Positions 32,191-40,769 of a DNA stretch of 64,000 nucleotides are shown here, one piece after another. The notes beneath the pieces are model-generated. The model saw only the letters and a list, made by a program, of their open reading frames with translations. It did not search any database and had not been told where the DNA came from. The stretch is from Kitasatospora sp. NBC_01246 (lineage in GTDB: Bacteria > Actinomycetota > Actinomycetes > Streptomycetales > Streptomycetaceae): assembly GCF_036226505.1 (NCBI RefSeq), contig NZ_CP108484.1, positions 5,022,001 to 5,086,000 on the forward strand, written 5' to 3'. Made by a program: the position numbers and the translations under genes. The first letter of the stretch is position 1, and each line of letters starts with the position of its first letter.

Positions 32191-34902
32191 ATGCCCCGCT
32201 CGAAGAAGTTCCGGCGCGCCCGTCTGATCGTGATCGTGCTGGTCGTGCTGCTGGTGGCCGGCGCCGGCTACGGCGGCTACCGGGGGGTGGCCGCGGTACG
32301 CGCGTCCTTCCCGGAGGTCGACGGCAGCGTCAAGGTGGCGGGCCTGAGCGCGCCGGTCGACGTGAAGCGGGATGCCAACGGCATCCCCCAGCTCTACGCC
32401 GACACCCCGGAGGACCTCTTCCGCGCCCAGGGCTACGTGCAGGCGCAGGACCGGTTCTGGGAGATGGACGTCCGACGGCACATCACCGCGGGCCGGCTCT
32501 CCGAGATGTTCGGCGACAGCCAGGTCGAGACCGACTCCTTCATCCGCACCATGGGCTGGCGCGACGTGGCGCAGAAGGAGATCGACTCCCAGCTGTCGCC
32601 CGAGACCAGGAAGAACCTCCAGGCGTACGCGGACGGCGTCAACGCCTGGCTCGGCGAGCACCCCGGCGGCGCGAGCGCCTCGCTGGAGTACAGCCTGCTC
32701 GGCGTGGTGAACGGCGACTACAAGCCGGAGCAGTGGGCCCCGGTCGACTCGGTCTCCTGGCTGAAGGCGATGGCCTGGAACCTCTCGGGGAACCTCCAGG
32801 AGGAGATCGACCGCTCGCTGCTCGCCCAGGACTTCAGCCCGGAGAAGATCGCCGAGCTGTATCCGGAGTACCCGTACGCGCGCAACGGCACCATCGTGAA
32901 GACCGGCACCGTCTCGGGCGACGCGTACCGCCCGGCGGACGGGGCCGCCCAGTCCGGCCCCACCACGGGCACCGCGCAGGGCGCGGCCGCGACCAAGGCG
33001 ATGTTCAAGGACGTCACCGACCGGATCGACGCGATGCCGCAGCTGCTCGGCCGGCAGGGCCAGGGCATCGGGTCCAACTCCTGGGTGGTCGCCGGCTCGC
33101 ACACCACCACCGGCAAGCCGCTGCTGGCCAACGACCCGCACCTCGGCCCCGGCCTGCCGTCGGTCTGGTACCAGATGGGCCTGCACTGCCGCACCGCCTC
33201 GCCCGCCTGCCAGTACGACGTCTCCGGCTTCACCTTCGCCGGTATGCCGGGCGTGGTGATCGGCCACAACAAGGACATCGCCTGGGGCTTCACCAACCTC
33301 GGCGCGGACGTCACCGACCTCTTCCTGGAGAAGGTCACCGGCCCGGAGACCTACCTGGTGGACGGCAAGGAGGTGAAGTTCACGCTGCGCAAGGAGACCA
33401 TCAAGGTGGCCGGCGGCGAGGACCGCACCATCACCGTCCGCACCACCCAGACCGGCGCCCCGCTGATCTCCGACCAGAGCACCGAGCAGCAGAACGTCGG
33501 CAAGTACGCGCCGAACGGCGCCTCCGCCCCGGACCGCTCGACCAGCGGCTACGGCGTGGCCCTGCAGTGGACGGCGCTGGAGCCGGGCAAGACCATGGAC
33601 GCCGTCTTCGCGCTGGACCGCGCCAAGGGCTGGGACGACTTCCGGGCCGCCGCGAAGGACTTCGCCGTCCCCGCGCAGAACCTGATCTACGCCGACGCCG
33701 AGAACATCGGCTACCAGGCCCCGGGCAACATCCCGGTCCGCGGCAAGGGCGACGGCGGCTACCCGGCGCCGGGCTGGGACTCCTCGTACCAGTGGAAGGG
33801 CGCCGTCCCCTTCACCGCCCTGCCCTACAGCCGCAACCCGGCCGCCGGCTACATCGTCACCGCCAACCAGGCCGTGGTCGACCCCTCGTACAAGTACCTG
33901 CTGACCAAGGACTGGGAGTACGGCACCCGGGCCAAGGAGATCACCGACCAGATCGAGGCCAAGCTCAGGAACAACGGCAAGATCTCGCCGGACGACATGC
34001 AGGAGATGCAGCTCGACAACACCAGCATCCTGGCCAAGACGCTGGTCCCGATGCTGCTGAAGGTGCAGATCGACGACCCGTACGTGCGCGAGGCGCAGGA
34101 CCTGCTGAAGGACTGGAACTTCCACCAGGACGCCGACTCGGCCGCCGCCGCCTACTACAACGGCGTCTGGCGCCAGCTGCTCAGCCTCTCCTTCGGCCAG
34201 AAGTTCCCGGCCGACCTGCGCGCCGAGGACAACTGCCTGCTGGTCCGCCGGCAGACCGACCCGACCAAGCCCGACAGCCGCACCCAGATCGTCACCGAGT
34301 GCGGCACCCGTGACCCGGGCAAGGCCCAGCCGGACGGCGGCGACCGCTGGACCGAGGTGGTGCGCCAGCAGCTGGCGAAGCCCGACAGCAGCTGGTGGAC
34401 GTACATCGACTCGGACCACCACGAGCAGAAGGGCCTCGACAACCTGCTCGCCGAGGCGATGAAGAATGCCCGTCAGGACCTCACGGCGCTGCTCAGCAAG
34501 GACGTCTCCACCTGGAGCTGGGGCCGTCTGCACACCCTGACGCTGCGCGAACAGACCCTGGGCAGCGACGACTCCTCGATCGCCTCCGGCTTCGTCCGGC
34601 GACTGCTCAACCGCGGCCCGTACCGCCTCTCCGGCGGCTCCGGCGCGGTCGACGCGGCGGGCTGGAACGCGGCGGCGGGCTACCAGGTGGACTGGATCCC
34701 GTCGATGCGGATGGTCGTCGACCTGAGCGACTTCGACGCCTCGCGCTGGGTGAACGTGGGCGGCGCCTCCGGGCACGCCTTCCACGACAACTACAACGAC
34801 CAGACCGACCTCTGGCTCAAGGGCAAGCTGCTGACCTGGGCCTATTCACCCGACGCGGTCGAGAAGTCGGCCAAGCACAAGCTGGTGCTGACCACCGGCT
34901 GA
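32191..34902 (+). CDS. Penicillin acylase family Ntn-hydrolase
   Basis: A 903-residue secreted or membrane-anchored amidase. One N-terminal helix (ARLIVIVLVVLLVAGAGYGG, about 9-28) serves as anchor or signal. The precursor is expected to cut itself at Gly294-Ser295: GIGSNSWVVAGSH contains the nucleophile Ser295 of the S-N-x-W motif. ANDPHLGPGLPSVWYQMGLH and the Asn in the later FTNLGADVTDLF are standard family landmarks. Natural substrates of actinobacterial members are often N-acyl-homoserine lactones or lipopeptides, so quorum-signal or antibiotic degradation is possible but not shown. AAGGA five bases before the ATG fixes the start. Confidence 0.93.
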   Translation: MPRSKKFRRARLIVIVLVVLLVAGAGYGGYRGVAAVRASFPEVDGSVKVAGLSAPVDVKRDANGIPQLYADTPEDLFRAQGYVQAQDRFWEMDVRRHITAGRLSEMFGDSQVETDSFIRTMGWRDVAQKEIDSQLSPETRKNLQAYADGVNAWLGEHPGGASASLEYSLLGVVNGDYKPEQWAPVDSVSWLKAMAWNLSGNLQEEIDRSLLAQDFSPEKIAELYPEYPYARNGTIVKTGTVSGDAYRPADGAAQSGPTTGTAQGAAATKAMFKDVTDRIDAMPQLLGRQGQGIGSNSWVVAGSHTTTGKPLLANDPHLGPGLPSVWYQMGLHCRTASPACQYDVSGFTFAGMPGVVIGHNKDIAWGFTNLGADVTDLFLEKVTGPETYLVDGKEVKFTLRKETIKVAGGEDRTITVRTTQTGAPLISDQSTEQQNVGKYAPNGASAPDRSTSGYGVALQWTALEPGKTMDAVFALDRAKGWDDFRAAAKDFAVPAQNLIYADAENIGYQAPGNIPVRGKGDGGYPAPGWDSSYQWKGAVPFTALPYSRNPAAGYIVTANQAVVDPSYKYLLTKDWEYGTRAKEITDQIEAKLRNNGKISPDDMQEMQLDNTSILAKTLVPMLLKVQIDDPYVREAQDLLKDWNFHQDADSAAAAYYNGVWRQLLSLSFGQKFPADLRAEDNCLLVRRQTDPTKPDSRTQIVTECGTRDPGKAQPDGGDRWTEVVRQQLAKPDSSWWTYIDSDHHEQKGLDNLLAEAMKNARQDLTALLSKDVSTWSWGRLHTLTLREQTLGSDDSSIASGFVRRLLNRGPYRLSGGSGAVDAAGWNAAAGYQVDWIPSMRMVVDLSDFDASRWVNVGGASGHAFHDNYNDQTDLWLKGKLLTWAYSPDAVEKSAKHKLVLTTG

Positions 34903-34917
34903 GCCGGCCCGCACGGC

Positions 34918-34960
34918 ACGGCGGCCCCGCCCCTCGGACCCCGAGGCGCGGGGCCGCCGT
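34918..34960. terminator. Bidirectional stem-loop terminator
   Basis: ACGGCGGCCCCGC-N-CCTCG pairs with CGAGG-N-GCGGGGCCGCCGT (one mismatch) between the convergent penicillin acylase and cyclo-ligase genes. Confidence 0.8.
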
Positions 34961-34986
34961 CGTCACCGCCGTCGTCACCGAGGGCG

Positions 34987-35562
34987 TCACCCCAGCCGGT
35001 GCGGCCCGGACGGGGTGAGGGCGAGGTCCACCGGCAGGTCGTGCGGCTCGGCCGGCACGCTCGCCAGCAGCTCGTGCTCGTAGAGCAGCACCGCCAGCAG
35101 CGGTCGCGCCCCGGCCCGCCCGAGCCGGGCCAGCACCCGGTCGTACGAGCCGCCGCCGCGGCCCAGCCGCAGCCCCCGCCGGTCCACCGCCAGGCCGGGC
35201 AGCAGCACCAGCGACGCCGTGGTCACGGCCTCCGGCCCGAGCCGGCCGCCGACCGGCTCCAGCAGCCCGCGCCCGGCCGGCGCCAGCGCCTGCGGCCCCT
35301 CGTACTCGGCCCAGTCCAGGTCGTTGTCGGCCAGCAGCACCGGCAGCAGCACCCGGACCCCGCGCGCCAGCAGCGCGTCCAGCAGCGGCCGGGTGCCCGG
35401 CTCGCTGCCGACCGACACGTACGCGGCCACCGTGGCGCCCGGCTCGGCCAGCGCGCCGGCGTGCCCGGCCAGGGCGAGCGCCGCCCGCTCCCGCTCCACC
35501 GCCACCAGCGCCCGCCGTTCGGCCAGCAGCCGTGTCCTCAGCGCGCTCTTCTCGTTGTGCAT
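34987..35562 (-). CDS. 5-formyltetrahydrofolate cyclo-ligase
   Basis: A 191-residue cytosolic enzyme that converts 5-formyl- to 5,10-methenyl-tetrahydrofolate with ATP. It has the basic NEKSALRTRLLAERRAL start, PGLAVDRRGLRLGRGGGSYDR with the glycine-rich ATP loop, and the final PHDLPVDLALTPSG typical of the family. Length is normal. GGAGG lies 5 bases before the ATG at 35562. It diverges from the GGDEF gene, sharing only 60 bp of upstream DNA. Neighbourhood beside galU and moeA genes is conserved in many actinobacteria. Confidence 0.94.
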   Translation of the reverse strand: MHNEKSALRTRLLAERRALVAVERERAALALAGHAGALAEPGATVAAYVSVGSEPGTRPLLDALLARGVRVLLPVLLADNDLDWAEYEGPQALAPAGRGLLEPVGGRLGPEAVTTASLVLLPGLAVDRRGLRLGRGGGSYDRVLARLGRAGARPLLAVLLYEHELLASVPAEPHDLPVDLALTPSGPHRLG

Positions 35563-35622
35563 GGGATCCTCCACAGCTCTGTGCCCGTGACGTCCAGAGC
35601 CTGACACGCGGAAGGCGCCCCG

Positions 35623-36492
35623 ATGTCGACCCCGCTGCTGCTCCAGGCCCTGGCCGCGCTGAGCGCCCCGGCGCTGGCCGGCGCCGCCGTGTTCGGCCTG
35701 CGGCTGCGCCGGGCCGAGGGCGCCGCCGCCGACCGCGAGGCCCGGCTGCGCGAGCGGGTCGCCGAGCTGGAGGCCCGCTGCGCCGAGCTGGAGCGCACCG
35801 CCTCCTGCGACCCGCTCACCGGGGTCTGGAACTACCGCCACCTGCAGCTCACCCTGGACCGGGAGATCGAGCGCGCCCGCCGGGCCGAGCAGGCCGACCA
35901 GCAGGACGGCCCGCACCCGCTGGCCGTCCTGCTGCTGGACATCGCGGGCTTCGACCGGGTGATCGCCGAACACGGCCGGGCCCGGGCCGACGCGATACTG
36001 CGCGACCTCGCCCAGCGGCTCGGCATGGAGATCCGCCGCTCCGACACCCTCGGCCGGTACAGCGGCGAGGTCTTCCTGATCGTGCTGCCGGACACCGGCG
36101 CCGCGGGCGCGGCACACGTCGCCGAACGGCTGGTCTGGTCGGTCCGCCGCCACCTGCTGCTGGACTGGTCCTCCGGCCCGCGCGAGGGCCGCCGCCAACA
36201 GGGCAACGGGCTCACCGCCGCGGTCGGCGTGGCCGTGCTGCCCGAGGACGGTACGCATGCCGCCGTCCTGCTCCGGGCCGCCGACCGGGCCCTGGCCGAG
36301 GCCCGCGACGCCGGCGGGGACTGCTGGCGCGAAGCCGCCTCCTCCCGGCCACTCAGCGGCTCCGCTGCCGAGCGTGACCGTTCGGAAAACCCGGGTAGTC
36401 TGTCGCCCTGTGCCGGAGAGGATCCCCTCACCTCACCCGGCGCTTCCCCTTTGCCTGCCACCTTGGCCGGGCCCAGCGACGTGCTGTCATAG
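35623..36492 (+). CDS. Degenerate GGDEF-domain protein
   Basis: A 289-residue protein: one N-terminal hydrophobic helix (about 5-25), a short coiled coil (REARLRERVAELEARCAELE), then a GGDEF domain beginning SCDPLTGVWNYRHLQLTLDR. Asp in LLLDIAGFDRV is the metal-binding position. The signature, normally RxGG(D/E)EF, reads RYSGEVF, with the first Gly replaced by Ser and the second acidic residue by Val. Cyclic-di-GMP synthesis is therefore doubtful; a GTP-binding sensor or scaffold role is more likely. The last 60 residues are low-complexity. GGAAGG precedes the ATG. It lies 51 bp upstream of galU on the same strand. Confidence 0.85.
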   Translation: MSTPLLLQALAALSAPALAGAAVFGLRLRRAEGAAADREARLRERVAELEARCAELERTASCDPLTGVWNYRHLQLTLDREIERARRAEQADQQDGPHPLAVLLLDIAGFDRVIAEHGRARADAILRDLAQRLGMEIRRSDTLGRYSGEVFLIVLPDTGAAGAAHVAERLVWSVRRHLLLDWSSGPREGRRQQGNGLTAAVGVAVLPEDGTHAAVLLRAADRALAEARDAGGDCWREAASSRPLSGSAAERDRSENPGSLSPCAGEDPLTSPGASPLPATLAGPSDVLS

Positions 36493-36543
36493 CCGGTCAA
36501 CCGCGCTCGGCCGGGCGTAAACATGCCTTAGTAAGGTAAACGC

Positions 36544-37464
36544 ATGACGACGATCAGCTCCCGAATTCCGGTAACCAAGGCCGTGGTCCCCGCGGCCGGA
36601 CTGGGTACGCGCTTCCTCCCGGCCACCAAGGCCACTCCGAAGGAGATGCTGCCTGTCGTCGACAAGCCGGCGATCCAGTACGTCGTCGAGGAGGCGGCCT
36701 CCGCCGGGCTGTCCGACATACTGATGGTCACCGGCCGTAACAAGCGGGCGCTGGAGGACCACTTCGACCGCGCCTACGAGCTGGAGGAGCTGCTCGCCCG
36801 CAAGGGCGACCAGGACCGGCTGCGCCGGGTGCGCGAGTCCGTCGACCTGGCCAACATGCACTACGTCCGCCAGGGCGACCCGAAGGGTCTCGGCCACGCC
36901 GTCTCGGTCGCCGAGCAGCACGTCGCCGGCCAGCCCTTCGCCGTTCTGCTCGGCGACGACCTGATCGACCCGCGCGACCCGCTGCTCGCCCGCATGATCG
37001 AGGTCCAGCAGGAGCTCGGCGGCTCGGTCGTCGCCCTCATGGAGGTCGACCCCTCGCAGATCCACCTGTACGGCTGCGCGGCCGTCAAGGCCAACGGCTT
37101 CGGCGAGGACGTCTTCCAGGTGACCGACCTGGTCGAGAAGCCCGAGACCGCCGACGCGCCGTCGAACTACGCCGTCATCGGCCGCTACGTGCTCGACCCC
37201 TCGGTCTTCGACGTGCTGCGCGAGACCCCGCCCGGCCGCGGCGGCGAGATCCAGCTCACCGACGCCCTGCGCGAGCTGACCACCCGCGACGCCGAGAGCG
37301 GCGGCCAGGTGCACGGCGTCCTCTTCAAGGGCCGCCGCTACGACACCGGTGACCGCGCGGACTACCTGCGCGCTATCGTCCGTCTGGCCTCCGAGCGCGA
37401 GGACCTGGGCCCGGAGTTCCGCTCCTGGCTCCGTGAGTTCGTCGCCTCCGAGCTGCAGGACTGA
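36544..37464 (+). CDS. galU: UTP-glucose-1-phosphate uridylyltransferase GalU
   Basis: A 306-residue nucleotidyltransferase that makes UDP-glucose from UTP and glucose-1-phosphate, feeding cell-wall glycans, trehalose and galactose metabolism. VVPAAGLGTRFLPATKATPK carries the nucleotide-binding loop, ILMVTGRNKRALEDHFD and LLGDDLIDPRDPL the metal and sugar sites, and VEKPETADAPSNYAVIGRYV the sugar-binding segment with its Glu-Lys. Full length. The AAGGT before the ATG is a modest ribosome-binding site. It starts the co-directional galU-glp-moaC-mogA-GNAT-sepX block. Confidence 0.97.
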   Translation: MTTISSRIPVTKAVVPAAGLGTRFLPATKATPKEMLPVVDKPAIQYVVEEAASAGLSDILMVTGRNKRALEDHFDRAYELEELLARKGDQDRLRRVRESVDLANMHYVRQGDPKGLGHAVSVAEQHVAGQPFAVLLGDDLIDPRDPLLARMIEVQQELGGSVVALMEVDPSQIHLYGCAAVKANGFGEDVFQVTDLVEKPETADAPSNYAVIGRYVLDPSVFDVLRETPPGRGGEIQLTDALRELTTRDAESGGQVHGVLFKGRRYDTGDRADYLRAIVRLASEREDLGPEFRSWLREFVASELQD

Positions 37465-37490
37465 CACGCCGACAGAGAGCGAGAGCGCCG

Positions 37491-38837
37491 ATGACCGGGT
37501 CCACGGAGAACCGTCCCACCCCCGCCGCAGCCTGCTGCGACGGATCCGCGGACCCGGCACCGGCCGCCCGGCCGGCCCGTCTCTGGACCGTCGACGAGCA
37601 CCTCGCCGACGTGCTGGCCGCGGTCGGCCCGCTGCCCGCGATCGAGCTCCAGCTGCTCGACGCCCAGGGCTGCCGGCTCGACGAGGACGTGCTCGCCGGC
37701 GGTGACCTGCCGCCCTTCGACAACAGCTCGATGGACGGCTACGCCCTGCGCACCGCCGACACTGCCGGAGCCACCGCCGAGTACCCCTCGGTGCTCTCGG
37801 TGGTCGGCGACATCGCCGCCGGCGCCGCCGAACTGCCCAGGGTCGGCCCCGGCCAGGCCGCCCGGATCATGACCGGCGCCCCCGTCCCGCCCGGTGCCCA
37901 GGCGGTCGCCCCGGTCGAGTGGACCGACGGCGGCAGCGGCACCGGCCGGGCCGCCGACGCGATGGGCGCCCCGGTCGAGGACGAGGAGGTCCGGGTGCTG
38001 CGCCCGGTCTCCGAGGGCGCCCACATCCGCCGCCGCGGCAGCGACGTCACCGCCGGCGACCGGGTCCTGGAAGCCGGTACCCGGCTCGGCCCCACCCAGA
38101 TCGGCCTGCTCGCCGCGATCGGCCGGGGCACCGTCCGGGTCCGCCCCCGCCCGCGCGTGGTGGTGCTCTCCACCGGCAGCGAGCTGGTCCAGCCCGGCGA
38201 GCCCGTCGGCCCCGGGCAGATCGCCGACTCCAACAGCTTCACCCTCACCGCCGCCGCCCTGGACGCCGGCGCCATCGCCTACCGCGTCGGCGGGGTGCCG
38301 GACGACGCGGACCGGCTGCGCGCCGTCCTGGAGGACCAGCTCGGCCGGGCCGACCTGATCGTCACCAGCGGCGGCGTCAGCGTCGGCGCGTACGACGTGG
38401 TCAAGGAGGTCTTCGAGTCCTACGGCGGGGTCGACTTCCGCCGGCTGCGGATGCAGCCCGGCAAGCCGCAGGGCTTCGGCCGGATCGGCGACGGTGCCGG
38501 CGTCCCGCTGCTGGCCCTGCCCGGCAACCCGGTCAGCGCCTACATCTCCTTCGAGCTCTTCGTCCGCCCGGTGATCCGCACCATGCTCGGCGCCGCCGAC
38601 GTCCACCGCCCGGTGGTCCGGGCGGTCTGCCCGGTCGCGCTGCGCTCGCCCGCCGGGCGGCGGCAGTTCCTCCGCGGCCGGTACGCGGCGGCCGACGGCG
38701 TGGTGGAGCCGGTCGGCGGCGCGGGCTCGCACCTGGTCGGCGCGCTGGCCAGGGCGGACTGCCTGATCACGGTGCCCGAGGAGGTCACCGAGCTCGCCGC
38801 CGGCAGCGAGGTGGACGTCGTCCTGCTCGGCGGCTGA
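37491..38837 (+). CDS. glp: Gephyrin-like molybdotransferase Glp (MoeA family)
   Basis: A 448-residue MoeA/gephyrin E-domain protein. PPFDNSSMDGYALRTAD is the family start; TGAPVPPGAQAVAPVEWTD, VVLSTGSELVQPGEPV, SGGVSVGAYDVVKEVF and LPGNPVSAYISFELF mark the MPT-binding and catalytic domains. MoeA inserts molybdate into adenylylated molybdopterin. In corynebacteria the close relative Glp also binds FtsZ and the membrane receptor GlpR at the division site; the GlpR/SepX homologue lies 1.9 kb downstream here. An insertion around GGSGTGRAADAMG (residues about 145-157) is unusual. It follows galU by 26 bp. Confidence 0.93.
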   Translation: MTGSTENRPTPAAACCDGSADPAPAARPARLWTVDEHLADVLAAVGPLPAIELQLLDAQGCRLDEDVLAGGDLPPFDNSSMDGYALRTADTAGATAEYPSVLSVVGDIAAGAAELPRVGPGQAARIMTGAPVPPGAQAVAPVEWTDGGSGTGRAADAMGAPVEDEEVRVLRPVSEGAHIRRRGSDVTAGDRVLEAGTRLGPTQIGLLAAIGRGTVRVRPRPRVVVLSTGSELVQPGEPVGPGQIADSNSFTLTAAALDAGAIAYRVGGVPDDADRLRAVLEDQLGRADLIVTSGGVSVGAYDVVKEVFESYGGVDFRRLRMQPGKPQGFGRIGDGAGVPLLALPGNPVSAYISFELFVRPVIRTMLGAADVHRPVVRAVCPVALRSPAGRRQFLRGRYAAADGVVEPVGGAGSHLVGALARADCLITVPEEVTELAAGSEVDVVLLGG

Positions 38838-38950
38838 GCGGTCCCGGCGACCGGGCCGTCCCGTCCGCCGACACGGCCCGTCCCACGCCCCGGCCGGAGC
38901 GAGGAGTACGGTAGCGCGGTATTCGATCTGCGCGCCCCCTGGAGCCACCC

Positions 38951-39451
38951 GTGACCGCCTCACCCCCCGGCGACCGCCTCACCCATGTCGACGACCAGGG
39001 CGCGGCCCGGATGGTCGACGTCTCCGAGAAGGCCACCACCGCGCGCACCGCGGTCGCGGCCGGCCGGGTCAGGGTCGCCCCCCGCGTGGTCGAGCTGCTG
39101 CGCGGCGAGGGCGTGCCCAAGGGCGACGCCCTCGCGGTCGCCCGGATCGCCGGGATCATGGGCGCCAAGAAGACACCGGAGCTGATCCCGCTCTGCCACC
39201 CGATCGCGGTCTCCGGGGTGAAGGTCGAGCTCTCCGTCACCGACGACGCGGTCGAGATCACGGCCACCGTGAAGACCGCCGACCGGACCGGCGTCGAGAT
39301 GGAGGCGCTCACCGCCGTCGCGGTGGCCGGGCTCACCGTGATCGACATGGTCAAGGCCGTCGACAAGGGCGCCGCCATCGAGTCCGTCCGGGTGCTCAGC
39401 AAGACCGGCGGCAAGAGCGGCGACTGGTTCGCCGCGGGGAGCCCGGAATGA
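38951..39451 (+). CDS. moaC: Cyclic pyranopterin monophosphate synthase MoaC
   Basis: A 166-residue enzyme of the second half-step of molybdopterin synthesis, turning the MoaA product into cPMP. LTHVDDQGAARMVDVSEKAT is the standard start, LIPLCHPIAVSGV carries the active-site His, and GVEMEALTAVAVAGLTVIDM with VKAVDKGA gives the catalytic Lys/Asp region. The start is GTG at 38951. Its stop overlaps the mogA start by 4 bp. moaA is not in the window. Confidence 0.96.
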   Translation: MTASPPGDRLTHVDDQGAARMVDVSEKATTARTAVAAGRVRVAPRVVELLRGEGVPKGDALAVARIAGIMGAKKTPELIPLCHPIAVSGVKVELSVTDDAVEITATVKTADRTGVEMEALTAVAVAGLTVIDMVKAVDKGAAIESVRVLSKTGGKSGDWFAAGSPE

Positions 39452-39996
39452 CCGCGCCGGACGCGGGGGCGCCGGTCACGGGGGCGCCGGCGATGAGGGC
39501 GCTGGCCGTCACCGTCTCCAACCGCGCCTCGGCCGGCGTCTACGCGGACCGCGGCGGCCCGCTGCTGGTGGCCGGCCTGGCCGCGATGGGCTTCACCGCC
39601 GACGGCCCCCGGGTGGTGCCGGACGGCGAGCCGGTCGAGGCGGCCCTGCGGGAGGCCGTCGCGGCCGGGTACGACGTGGTGCTCACCACCGGCGGCACCG
39701 GCATCTCCCCGATGGACCTCACCCCCGAGATGACCGCGCGGGTGATCGACCGGCAGATCCCCGGCATCCCCGAGGCCATCAGGGCGTACGGCCGCGAGAA
39801 GGTCCCGACCTCCGCGCTCTCCCGCGGGCTCGCGGGCCTCGCCGGCCGTACCCTGATCGTCAACCTGCCGGGCTCGACCGGTGGCGTCAGGGACGGCCTG
39901 GCCGTCCTGGAGCCGCTGCTCGCGCACGCCGTCGACCAGCTCGGCGGCGGGGACCACCCCCGGCCCGACGCACCTGCTTCCGGGAGAGCGCACTGA
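39448..39996 (+). CDS. mogA: Molybdopterin adenylyltransferase (MogA/MoaB family)
   Basis: A 182-residue enzyme that adenylylates molybdopterin before molybdate insertion by MoeA/Glp. ALAVTVSNRASAGVYADRGG is the family start, VVLTTGGTGISPMDLTPEMT contains the TTGGTG and the catalytic Asp region, and LIVNLPGSTGGVRDGLAVLE the C-terminal signature. It is coupled to moaC by an ATGA overlap. A Met at residue 16 may be an alternative start. Its stop codon overlaps the CTG start of the GNAT gene (CTGA). Confidence 0.92.
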   Translation: MTAPDAGAPVTGAPAMRALAVTVSNRASAGVYADRGGPLLVAGLAAMGFTADGPRVVPDGEPVEAALREAVAAGYDVVLTTGGTGISPMDLTPEMTARVIDRQIPGIPEAIRAYGREKVPTSALSRGLAGLAGRTLIVNLPGSTGGVRDGLAVLEPLLAHAVDQLGGGDHPRPDAPASGRAH

Positions 39997-40619
39997 ACGC
40001 CGGCTGGCCGGTAGAACTCCACGAGGGGGACGTCGCGCTGCGCCCGATCCGGGGCCGGGACCAGCGGGAGTGGCAGGAGGTCAGCCGCCGCAACCGGGAC
40101 TGGCTGCGGCGCTGGGAGGCCACCGTGCCGCCCGGCCCGGCCGGCCGGGGCACCGGCCCGCGCCCGACCTACCGGCAGATGGTCCGGTTCCTGCGCGGTG
40201 AGGCCTCGGCCGGGCGGATGCTGCCCTTCGTGGTGCTCCACCAGGGCCGGCTGGTCGGCCAGCTGACCGTCGGCGGGATCACCTGGGGTTCGATGTGCTC
40301 GGCCAACGTCGGCTACTGGATCGACGAGGCGGTGGCCGGCCGGGGCATCATGCCGGCGGCCGTGGCGCTTTCGGTGGACCACTGTTTCACCACCCTGGGC
40401 CTGCACCGGATCGAGGTCTGCATCCGGCCGGAGAACGGACCGAGCCGCCGGGTGGTGGAAAAGCTCGGGTTCCGCTCGGAGGGAATGCGGCCGCGCTATC
40501 TGCACATCGACGGCGACTGGCGCGACCACCTGGTGTACGCGCTGACCGCCGAGGAGGTTCCCGAGGGGATGCTGGAACGCTGGCGGACGCTCAGTTCGGC
40601 GCGGCGCCCGCGTAATTGA
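39993..40619 (+). CDS. GNAT N-acetyltransferase (RimJ/RimL type), CTG start
   Basis: A 208-residue acetyltransferase. Its conserved N-terminus GDVALRPIRGRDQREWQEVS starts well before the first GTG (40125), and no ATG, GTG or TTG exists in frame upstream of that. The only fitting start is CTG at 39993, six bases after GGGAG and overlapping the mogA stop as CTGA. The RimJ/RimL core includes CSANVGYWIDEAVAGRGIMP (acetyl-CoA loop) and LHRIEVCIRPENGPSRRVVE, KLGF. It probably acetylates a protein N-terminus or small molecule. It is embedded in the glp-sepX block, and its stop overlaps a LexA-like site. Confidence 0.88.
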   Translation: MNAGWPVELHEGDVALRPIRGRDQREWQEVSRRNRDWLRRWEATVPPGPAGRGTGPRPTYRQMVRFLRGEASAGRMLPFVVLHQGRLVGQLTVGGITWGSMCSANVGYWIDEAVAGRGIMPAAVALSVDHCFTTLGLHRIEVCIRPENGPSRRVVEKLGFRSEGMRPRYLHIDGDWRDHLVYALTAEEVPEGMLERWRTLSSARRPRN

Positions 40620-40631
40620 ATATATGTTCGA
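40616..40631. promoter_or_regulatory. LexA-box-like dyad upstream of sepX
   Basis: TTGAATATATGTTCGA matches the actinobacterial SOS consensus TCGAAC-N4-GTTCGA at 10 of 12 defined positions, with a perfect second half. ATATCGATAT, a 10-bp palindrome, follows at 40637. The surrounding 100 bp is the most A/T-rich part of this block and must contain the sepX promoter. Confidence 0.4.
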
Positions 40632-40769
40632 ACCAAATATCGATATGGCATCGGCGTGGCGACGGACGGGCACAAATACCGGCAAAATAGTCGGAGAATC
40701 AGCTTGATCACACGACACGCCGTGCCAAATTGCTGCCGTGCCTTCCCCGGCGCCCGTACGGTGTGAAAC

